NCBI GenBank assembly: GCA_903882335.1
Contig: CAIRWP010000217.1
Location: 1-24,990, forward strand
Direction of reading: 5' to 3'
Length of the DNA stretch: 24,990 nucleotides
DNA from: an uncultured Opitutia bacterium
Lineage (GTDB): Bacteria; Verrucomicrobiota; Verrucomicrobiia; Opitutales; UBA953
The notes below the pieces were generated by a model. It saw nothing but the letters and a program-made list of their open reading frames with translations, was not told where the DNA came from and did no database searches. The position numbers were made by a program, and so were the translations under genes. Below are positions 1 to 5,175 of the stretch, one piece after another (position 1 is the first letter of the stretch; the number at the start of each line of letters is the position of its first letter).

Positions 1-132
1 GCCCACCGCCGCCACATGGACCACTCGGACCGCTTCTGGAACCAGCTCGCCGCCTGGGATCCCCGATGGAAGAAGCATGACCGCGAACTGACCAAGCGGT
101 GGAACGCCATCATGGACCTCGGCCGCGCATGA
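1..132 (+). CDS. 3' end of an unrecognised protein (partial)
   Basis: An open frame runs from the first base of the window to a TGA at 130-132 and gives 43 codons. The peptide is rich in Trp, Arg, Lys and His, for example RFWNQLAAWDPRWKKHD, and ends in MDLGRA. The stop overlaps the ATG of the Nudix gene (ATGA at 129-132), which suggests a translationally coupled operon. I do not recognise the family from this tail. The Trp/Arg-rich end could belong to a cytoplasmic enzyme or to a membrane-protein tail. The 5' part lies outside the window. Confidence 0.6.
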   Translation, partial: AHRRHMDHSDRFWNQLAAWDPRWKKHDRELTKRWNAIMDLGRA

Positions 133-674
133 ATCCCGAGGTCGGCCAGTCGCCCGACGAGGTGTTCGACGTCGTCGATGCCGAGGATCGGGTCATCGGG
201 CGTGAACGCCGCGGGGAGATTCATCGACGTGGGCTGCTGCACCGGGCGGTCCACATCTTTTGGCTGCGGCCGGACGGTCAACTGTGCCTCCAACGGCGTT
301 CCTTCGCCAAGGACAACTGTCCCGGTCAGCTCAGTTCGTCCTGCGCTGGTCATGTGGACGCGGGGGAGGCCTACCTGACCGCCGCGGTCCGAGAACTGGG
401 CGAGGAGCTCGGCGTCCACGTGGCCCCCGCCGAGCTAGCGGAGATCGACTACGCCCCACAACACGAGGACCTCGGCCGCGAATTCGTTCGTTCCTACCTG
501 CTGTGTCGTCCGGCCGAACGCTGCTTTCCAGCCCCCTTCGAGGTCGATGCGGTGCTGTGGCGCACGCCCGCGGAACTCGAGGTCTGGGCCGCAGAACAGC
601 CGGACCTTTTCTCCCGACCGCTCCTCCACCTGCTGGCCCGGCCGGCGGTGCGGCAGGCCTTGGGCTTGCGGTAA
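129..674 (+). CDS. Nudix hydrolase, YfcD/isopentenyl-diphosphate-isomerase-like
   Basis: A 181-residue protein in the Nudix superfamily, which hydrolyses nucleoside-diphosphate-linked or related pyrophosphate substrates using Mg2+. The complete Nudix box is visible from GHVDAGE to RELGEELGV (Gx5Ex7REUxEExGU). The N-terminal part (FDVVDAEDRVIG, then HRAVHIFWL and LQRRSF.KD.CPGQL) resembles E. coli YfcD and the IDI-type Nudix branch, so the substrate is uncertain and an isomerase role is not excluded. The start at 129 is preferred over an upstream in-frame start at 99, because it overlaps the previous stop as ATGA and leaves a normal N-terminus. No Shine-Dalgarno is visible, so translation is probably coupled to the gene before it. 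The DUF374 gene follows directly. Confidence 0.88.
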   Translation: MNPEVGQSPDEVFDVVDAEDRVIGRERRGEIHRRGLLHRAVHIFWLRPDGQLCLQRRSFAKDNCPGQLSSSCAGHVDAGEAYLTAAVRELGEELGVHVAPAELAEIDYAPQHEDLGREFVRSYLLCRPAERCFPAPFEVDAVLWRTPAELEVWAAEQPDLFSRPLLHLLARPAVRQALGLR

Positions 675-713
675 GTGTTTGAACTTCCGCCCTGGCGGTG
701 CGTAAGTGGCCAC

Positions 714-1367
714 GTGTCGGACCCGACTCCAGCCCTTTCTGAAACCCCCGCGGTGGTGCCCTGGTACCATTGGCTCTGGGTGGCTCCGTTCGCCTTGGTG
801 CTGCGGTTATGGTTGGCGACCCTGCGGATCCGTTCCAACCGTTCAGCCATCGACGATGCCGACGGCGGGCGGATCATCGTCCTCTGGCACGACCGGCTAT
901 TCGTTTCCGGCTTGGTCGCCCGCAGGCATTTTCGGCGCCCCATCAATGCGCTCATCAGCACGAGCAAGGATGGCGGTTGGCTCGTCGCCTTCTTTCGCCT
1001 GATGGGCCTCAAGGCCGTGCGTGGTTCCTCGAACAAGCGCGGCGCCGCCGCCCTGATGACGCTCACCCGGGTCGTGCGGGCGGGGGAGCATGCTGGGGTC
1101 ACGCCGGATGGTCCCAAGGGGCCGGCCCGGGTCTGCAAGACCGGCGTCGTGGCCTTGGCCAAACTGACCGGCCGCCCTATCATCCTCATGGGATTGGATT
1201 ATGCACGTTGCTGGCGCCTGCGTAACTGGGATCGGTTTGCATTGCCGCTCCCGTTTTCGCGGGTCGACGTGACCTTTGAGGATATCCTGTGTCCATCCCG
1301 CGACGAGGAGGACGGCGTCGTGGCGGCGCGGATTCAGGAGCGCCTCAACGCCCTCTCCGGCCAGTGA
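714..1367 (+). CDS. DUF374 lysophospholipid acyltransferase family protein
   Basis: A 217-residue protein matching the DUF374 branch of the LPLAT acyltransferases. This branch is thought to act at the inner membrane on lipid A or phospholipid precursors. Visible motifs are VLWHDRLF (His59, the acyltransferase His), ISTSKDGG, a VRGSS segment near residue 102, TPDGPKGP at 130-137 and a later Gly/Ala-rich segment ending in TGRPI. A hydrophobic stretch at about residues 20-38 could anchor it. The frame is open from a GTG at 675, directly after the Nudix stop, but the 13 residues this would add (FELPPWRC...) look non-homologous. I therefore chose the GTG at 714; neither start has a Shine-Dalgarno, so the start is uncertain. 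The gene runs to within 3 bp of the convergent riboflavin synthase. Confidence 0.85.
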   Translation: MSDPTPALSETPAVVPWYHWLWVAPFALVLRLWLATLRIRSNRSAIDDADGGRIIVLWHDRLFVSGLVARRHFRRPINALISTSKDGGWLVAFFRLMGLKAVRGSSNKRGAAALMTLTRVVRAGEHAGVTPDGPKGPARVCKTGVVALAKLTGRPIILMGLDYARCWRLRNWDRFALPLPFSRVDVTFEDILCPSRDEEDGVVAARIQERLNALSGQ

Positions 1368-1370
1368 CGC

Positions 1371-1961
1371 TTACTCCCGGCGGAGCAGCTTTGCGGCATA
1401 CTTCGCGAGCAAGTCCGACTCGAGATTGACCCGTTCTCCGGCGCGGCGCTGGGCGAGGTTGGTCACGGCGAGCGTGTGCGGGATTAGCCAGATACGAAAA
1501 CCGCCGGGACGCAGGTCGGCCACGGTGAGCGACATGCCATCGACCGCGACGCAGCCCTTCTTGACGACCAAGTCCAGGATTTCAGTGGGGGCGTCGATGT
1601 CGAACCGCCAATCCGCGCCATCTTGCCCCAGGAAGGCGATCGTGCCGCACGCGTCGACGTGTCCGGTGACGAAGTGGCCACCGAGGCGGTCCGTCGGAAG
1701 GAGGCTAGGTTCAAGGTTGACCAGGTCGCCGACCTTGAGGTCGCCCAAGTTGGTCAGGCGGAGCGTCTCGGCCAGAAGGTCGAAGGAGGCCCGGTCGCCG
1801 ACCGGGGCGGTGACCGTCAGGCAGCACCCGTTATGGGCGATGCTATCGCCGGCGCGGGCGGCCGTGAACAGAGGGGATTGTACGGTCAGTCGGAGGCCGC
1901 CCAGCGGACGGGGAGAATGGTCGACGACCTGACCGGCGGAGTGGACGAGTCCCGTGAACAT
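1371..1961 (-). CDS. ribE: Riboflavin synthase, alpha chain
   Basis: A 196-residue enzyme converting two 6,7-dimethyl-8-ribityllumazine molecules into riboflavin plus the pyrimidinedione. It shows the two lumazine-binding repeats of the family. Repeat one begins with MFTGLV and carries NGCCLTV near residues 44-50. Repeat two begins at GGHFVTGHVD (94-103) and carries VDGMSLTV (140-147). The start is fixed by the canonical MFTG N-terminus; the frame is open for another 62 codons upstream, but those overlap tatA and are not family-like. No lumazine synthase or other rib gene is adjacent. An intrinsic-terminator hairpin of tatA ends about 10 bases before this ATG, leaving no room for an ordinary leader. 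I see no FMN riboswitch. The product assignment is secure. Confidence 0.95.
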   Translation of the reverse strand: MFTGLVHSAGQVVDHSPRPLGGLRLTVQSPLFTAARAGDSIAHNGCCLTVTAPVGDRASFDLLAETLRLTNLGDLKVGDLVNLEPSLLPTDRLGGHFVTGHVDACGTIAFLGQDGADWRFDIDAPTEILDLVVKKGCVAVDGMSLTVADLRPGGFRIWLIPHTLAVTNLAQRRAGERVNLESDLLAKYAAKLLRRE

Positions 1962-1968
1962 GACTGGC

Positions 1969-1974
1969 AATAAA
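1969..1974 (-). promoter_or_regulatory. -10-like hexamer of riboflavin synthase, inside the tatA terminator T-tract
   Basis: The minus strand reads TTTATT, 4 of 6 matches to TATAAT, followed by 7 bases and then the ATG at 1961. The hexamer is part of the T-rich end of the tatA terminator. No good -35 is seen (CTAGGG at 17 bp spacing). If used, it would give an essentially leaderless ribE transcript. The call rests on position and base composition only. Confidence 0.3.
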
Positions 1975-1995
1975 AAGGGGCCGTCGCCGGCCCCT
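1972..1995 (-). terminator. Intrinsic terminator after tatA, within the ribE leader
   Basis: On the minus strand there is a perfect 8-bp stem, AGGGGCCG pairing with CGGCCCCT around a 4-base loop, followed directly by a T-rich tract (TTTTTATT). It begins 7 bases after the tatA stop, so it fits a rho-independent terminator for tatA. The riboflavin synthase ATG lies only 10 bases past the T-run. Confidence 0.75.
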
Positions 1996-2001
1996 AGGGT
2001 T

Positions 2002-2298
2002 TTAGTTCTGCTTGCCGTCCTGGGCTCGCTTCGCGCGCTCTTCTTCCTCGAGCTTGGCGCGAATCCGGGCGCGTTCTTCTTCCTCGATGGCCTTAAGGCG
2101 GGTCTTGCGCTGCTCGTCCTCGTTGACGGCGTTGCGGATCTCATCATCGACTTCCTCGGAGGCTTTCTTGAACTCCTTCTTGGCCTTGCCCATCCCGCGG
2201 GCGAGTTCCGGCAGCTTCGAGCCGCCGAAAAGGAGGACCACGACGATCAGGATGATCATGGCGGTTTCGCCGTTCAGGAATGCGAGGGGGGGGAGCAT
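2002..2298 (-). CDS. tatA: Twin-arginine translocase subunit TatA/TatE family
   Basis: A 98-residue Tat pore-forming subunit that exports folded proteins across the inner membrane. It shows the TatA layout: a short periplasmic N-terminus, one transmembrane helix (about residues 14-24, MIILIVVVLLF), the hinge FGGSKLPELARGMGKAKKEFKKA, and a long charged tail. The Phe-Gly hinge and the LPELARGMG sequence favour TatA over TatB. The tail after residue 50 is almost wholly Glu/Arg/Lys/Ala, with two similar blocks ending in EEEERA, and is probably helical. No tatB or tatC is adjacent, so the other components must lie elsewhere. The gene is divergent from acyP across 57 bp and is followed by its own terminator hairpin. 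Confidence 0.9.
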   Translation of the reverse strand: MLPPLAFLNGETAMIILIVVVLLFGGSKLPELARGMGKAKKEFKKASEEVDDEIRNAVNEDEQRKTRLKAIEEEERARIRAKLEEEERAKRAQDGKQN

Positions 2299-2355
2299 GG
2301 GGAATGTTATTGCTGAAGATTGCAGGAAAGACCACTTTTTAGCATCTTCTCCGCG
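2299..2355. promoter_or_regulatory. Divergent tatA/acyP promoter region
   Basis: This 57-bp AT-richer spacer separates two divergent genes. Toward tatA, TAACAT (2309-2304) lies 5 bases before the ATG. Toward acyP, TTGCAG (2320-2325), a 17-bp spacer and CATCTT (2343-2348) lie 7 bases before the ATG; TAGCAT (2340-2345) is an alternative -10. Neither gene has a Shine-Dalgarno. The hexamers are only moderately good matches, so exact boxes are tentative. Confidence 0.45.
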
Positions 2356-2637
2356 ATGTCAACCCATGTCTCCCATCGTGAAGTCTGGTATACGGGACGC
2401 GTCCAAGGGGTGGGTTTCCGCGCCCAAGCCTTGCAGGTCGCCCGGGGCTACGATGTGACGGGCTTTGTCCAGAACCTGCCCGATGGGCGCGTCTACCTGC
2501 ATATCGAAGGGGCCGGCCAGGAGGTCGAAGCCTACACGGAGCAACTGGCCAAGACCATGGACGGGCACATCCGCTCCGCGGAAATGCGCGACTTCGCCGG
2601 GGTCCGCACCACGACCGATTTCTCGATCCGGCGATGA
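2356..2637 (+). CDS. acyP: Acylphosphatase
   Basis: A 93-residue acylphosphatase that hydrolyses carboxyl-phosphate bonds of small acyl phosphates. The active-site signature is present: GRVQGVGFR with its catalytic Arg, and the downstream GFVQNLPDGRV with the catalytic Asn. Length is typical of the family. The start at 2356 gives MSTHVSHREVWYTGRVQG; the frame extends 12 codons upstream to 2320, but that part overlaps the promoter region. The stop overlaps the ATG of the ABC ATPase (ATGA at 2634-2637), so it is the first gene of a four-gene operon. The link between acylphosphatase and an ABC exporter is positional only. Confidence 0.93.
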   Translation: MSTHVSHREVWYTGRVQGVGFRAQALQVARGYDVTGFVQNLPDGRVYLHIEGAGQEVEAYTEQLAKTMDGHIRSAEMRDFAGVRTTTDFSIRR

Positions 2638-3491
2638 CGGCCGCTCCCGCCATCGAGGTGCGCCACCTCACCAAGGACTTCCGCGTCGGGCTGAAGGGCG
2701 TCAAGCTCCGCGCGGTGGATGACCTGTCGCTGTCCATCCCGCGTGGGCAGGTCTACGGGCTCCTGGGGCCCAACGGCTGCGGCAAGAGCACCACGTTGAA
2801 GGTGGTACTTGGGCTCGTCCCCGCCACCGCCGGTGAAGTCTCCATCCTCGGACTACCTTCGGCGACGGCGGAGGCGCGCGCCCGGACCGGCTTCCTGCCG
2901 GAGGCTCCCTACTTCCACAAATTCCTCAGCGGGCGCGAACTCGTGCGCTACTGCGCGCATCTGAGCGGCGTCCCTTCCGATCGGGTGGAGGCGGCCGTCG
3001 AGGAGGCGGTCGCCTTGGTCGATCTACGCGAGGCTGCCGGCCGGCTCGTCGGCACCTATTCCAAGGGCATGCTTCAGCGCATCGGTCTGGCCCAAGCGAT
3101 CGTCCATGATCCCGAGCTTGTGATCCTCGACGAGCCTACCGCGGGCGTTGATCCGGTCGGTGCCGCCGCAATCGGGCGAATCATCGAGGCGATGCGCGCA
3201 CGCGGGAAAACGGTGGTGCTTTGTTCGCACCTCCTCGGTCAGGTCGAGCAGGTCTGCGACCGCGTCGCGATCATGGATAAGGGACGGCTCGTCCTCGAAG
3301 GGGCGGTCGCGGAGGTGTTGGAACGACGCGACCGGCATGTCCTGACTGTCGACGCCCTCACGCCCGCCGCGCTCGCCGCCGCGGAGGCGGCTCTCGTCGC
3401 CCATGGCGCCCGCCTCAGCGCCGTCACCCATCCCCGCCGTTCGCTCGAGGAACTCTTCCGCGAACTGGTCACCGGTAGTCGCGACGCCTGA
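2634..3491 (+). CDS. ABC transporter ATP-binding protein (ABC-2 type exporter)
   Basis: A 285-residue nucleotide-binding subunit energising the permease encoded next. Walker A is GPNGCGKST (near residues 45-53), the signature is YSKGMLQR in place of LSGGQ, Walker B is LVILDEPTAGVDP, and the H-loop lies in LCSHLL. The YSKGM signature and the DEPTAGVDP D-loop are typical of ATPases that pair with ABC-2 permeases. The C-terminal 80 residues, after KGRLVLEG, form the extension common in exporters of this type. Start and stop overlap the neighbours on both sides (ATGA at 2634, TGATG at 3489-3493), so the operon is tightly coupled. The substrate cannot be read from the sequence. Confidence 0.94.
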   Translation: MTAAPAIEVRHLTKDFRVGLKGVKLRAVDDLSLSIPRGQVYGLLGPNGCGKSTTLKVVLGLVPATAGEVSILGLPSATAEARARTGFLPEAPYFHKFLSGRELVRYCAHLSGVPSDRVEAAVEEAVALVDLREAAGRLVGTYSKGMLQRIGLAQAIVHDPELVILDEPTAGVDPVGAAAIGRIIEAMRARGKTVVLCSHLLGQVEQVCDRVAIMDKGRLVLEGAVAEVLERRDRHVLTVDALTPAALAAAEAALVAHGARLSAVTHPRRSLEELFRELVTGSRDA

Positions 3492-4324
3492 TGAAAGCCG
3501 CCTGCCATCGTTCGCTCTGGATCGCCCGGATCACCTTTCTGGAGGCTATCCGACAGCGTTTCTTCGCTTTCCTTTTTATCCTAGGCGCCGCCCTCGTCCT
3601 CGCCTCCGGCGCCGTGCGCGTCTTCGACTTCGGGCATAGCGAGCTCAAGTTCCTGGCCGACTTCGGTTTCGGGGGACTCTTCCTTTTTGGCTCCATCTTG
3701 GGCGTGGTCATGACGGCGCAGCTTTTCTTCGCCGAGATCGACAATCGGACCGCCCTGACGCTGCTCGCCAAGCCGCTGAGCCGCGCGGAGTTCCTCGCCG
3801 GTAAGTTCCTGGGTATCTGGGCCGTTCTCGGGGTCTTCGTCCTGGTGCTCGCCGCCTTGCTGGCCGCCATGCTCGGCTGGCGGGCCGCGGAACTCGCTCA
3901 ACTCGCCGTCGAACGACGGCTGGCGCCGCCCGAGTGCGACCTCGCCGGTCTCGCTTTGTACGCGTCGTTGCAATGGCTGCGGCTCGGCGTTATCGTCGCG
4001 ATGGTCCTCGCGGTGGCCGCGGCGGCCCGCACCTTCCTCTTCGCCGTCGTCGTCGGCGCGCTCGCCGTGCTCGCCGGTCAGCTCCAGTGGCTCTCGCAGG
4101 AGTTATTGCTCAAGCCGGCGGAAACCGGTCTCGGCCACGCCGCGCTCTGGCTCCTCACGCACCTCCTGCCGAACCTGCAGCAGTTCAACCTCGGCGACGC
4201 GCTGGTGCTCGCTCCCCATCAGGTGACCGCCGGCACCTTGCCGTGGGTCTTCCTGTCAGGGGTGGCGTATGTCGTCGCCTTCTTGGTTTTGGCGACCTTC
4301 CTGTTCCGGCGGAGGGAAATCTGA
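3491..4324 (+). CDS. ABC-2 type transporter permease
   Basis: A 277-residue integral membrane protein, the likely partner of the preceding ATPase. I can pick out six hydrophobic segments at roughly residues 24-42, 57-78, 108-128, 165-182, 184-200 and 250-272, as expected for an ABC-2 permease. An early segment (ITFLEAIRQRFF) resembles the amphipathic coupling region before TM1 of the NosY/GldF-like branch. NRTALTLLAKPLSR, near residue 86, matches the conserved cytoplasmic loop of that branch. A loop rich in Leu, Asn and Gln lies between the last two segments. The start overlaps the ATPase stop. The substrate is unknown. Confidence 0.9.
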   Translation: MKAACHRSLWIARITFLEAIRQRFFAFLFILGAALVLASGAVRVFDFGHSELKFLADFGFGGLFLFGSILGVVMTAQLFFAEIDNRTALTLLAKPLSRAEFLAGKFLGIWAVLGVFVLVLAALLAAMLGWRAAELAQLAVERRLAPPECDLAGLALYASLQWLRLGVIVAMVLAVAAAARTFLFAVVVGALAVLAGQLQWLSQELLLKPAETGLGHAALWLLTHLLPNLQQFNLGDALVLAPHQVTAGTLPWVFLSGVAYVVAFLVLATFLFRRREI

Positions 4325-4326
4325 AC

Positions 4327-5175
4327 ATGCGGCGCGCCTTGCCCTGGGTCGGTTTGTTCGCGTTGTTCCTCGCGGTCGGGGTGCTCGCCGACCAGTCCTG
4401 GCGGCGGGCCCGGCTAGCCTTGCCGGAGATCGGTCGACGGGAACTCGAACCGACGGTCGGGCAGGGCGTCCTGCTCGGCGTCCTCGGCGGCTTCCGTACC
4501 GTCGTGGCCGACTTCACCTGGATCCGCGGTTACGTGCTCTGGGAGCGGAAGAACGACCGCGCCGGCACCGAACTACTGATGCGCGCCGCCTGCGCGCTCG
4601 ACCCGCGGTCGCGCTTCTTTTGGGAAAATACCGGCCTCGCCGTGGCGAACGACATGGGGCATTGGGAGATCCGCCGCCGCGGCGGCTACGCCAAGGTGCC
4701 TAAGGAAATCCAGGACCACTTGCTCCGTGGTTACGCCCAGCGCGGCATGGTCTTGCTCGACGAGGGGATCGTGAGCACGGGCGGCGACGCGGCGCTGCTC
4801 GCCACCGCCGCCTTGGTCGCCGAGTTGCAGCTCAAGGACCTCGGCCGCTCGGCCGACTACTACCGACGCGCTGCGGAGGCGCGCGCCGCCCCGTGGTTCG
4901 CCGCCCGCTTCGCCGCCGCCAATCTCTGGAAGGAAGGCCGCCGACGCGAGGCCTACGTCTGGTACCGCGCCCACTGGCTGAAGGTGCTGCGTCTGGCCGA
5001 GGATGGCTCGCCCGATGACCTCAAGGAGCTCCGCGACATGGAGCACGAGCTGCGCCTGCCTTTGCTCCAGCGTCTCCCGCAGCAGTCCTGGGAGGTCTCC
5101 CAGCCGGGTTTTGTCCCGCGGACGAACGAAGGGGTGACGGCGCCGTCACCGGTCGGTGGGCAGAGCCGGAAGTGA
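4327..5175 (+). CDS. Membrane-anchored TPR-like protein of an ABC exporter operon
   Basis: A 282-residue protein with an N-terminal signal anchor (LPWVGLFALFLAVGVLA, about residues 5-21) and a helical remainder. Residues 55-75 carry GFRTVVADFTWIRGYVLW, a pattern I associate with TPR-like proteins found beside ABC exporters in several diderm phyla. Later helices (ADYYRRAAEARAAPW, AANLWKEGRRREAYVWYR) look like TPR or Sel1-type units. The ATG at 4327 lies 2 bases after the permease stop and has one of the few good Shine-Dalgarno sequences in the window (GGAGGG, 10 bases upstream). The frame is open much further upstream, but that part is antisense-like shadow over the permease. It probably acts on the periplasmic side as an accessory or scaffold. 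No enzyme motif is visible. It abuts topB with no gap. Confidence 0.75.
   Translation: MRRALPWVGLFALFLAVGVLADQSWRRARLALPEIGRRELEPTVGQGVLLGVLGGFRTVVADFTWIRGYVLWERKNDRAGTELLMRAACALDPRSRFFWENTGLAVANDMGHWEIRRRGGYAKVPKEIQDHLLRGYAQRGMVLLDEGIVSTGGDAALLATAALVAELQLKDLGRSADYYRRAAEARAAPWFAARFAAANLWKEGRRREAYVWYRAHWLKVLRLAEDGSPDDLKELRDMEHELRLPLLQRLPQQSWEVSQPGFVPRTNEGVTAPSPVGGQSRK

Noticed and set aside
1962..2147. 62-codon N-terminal extension of riboflavin synthase
   Set aside because: It overlaps tatA in another frame and crosses the terminator hairpin. Riboflavin synthases begin at MFTG.
1371..2298. FMN riboswitch upstream of riboflavin synthase
   Set aside because: The 40-base gap holds only the tatA terminator; no RFN-element helices or conserved blocks are present.
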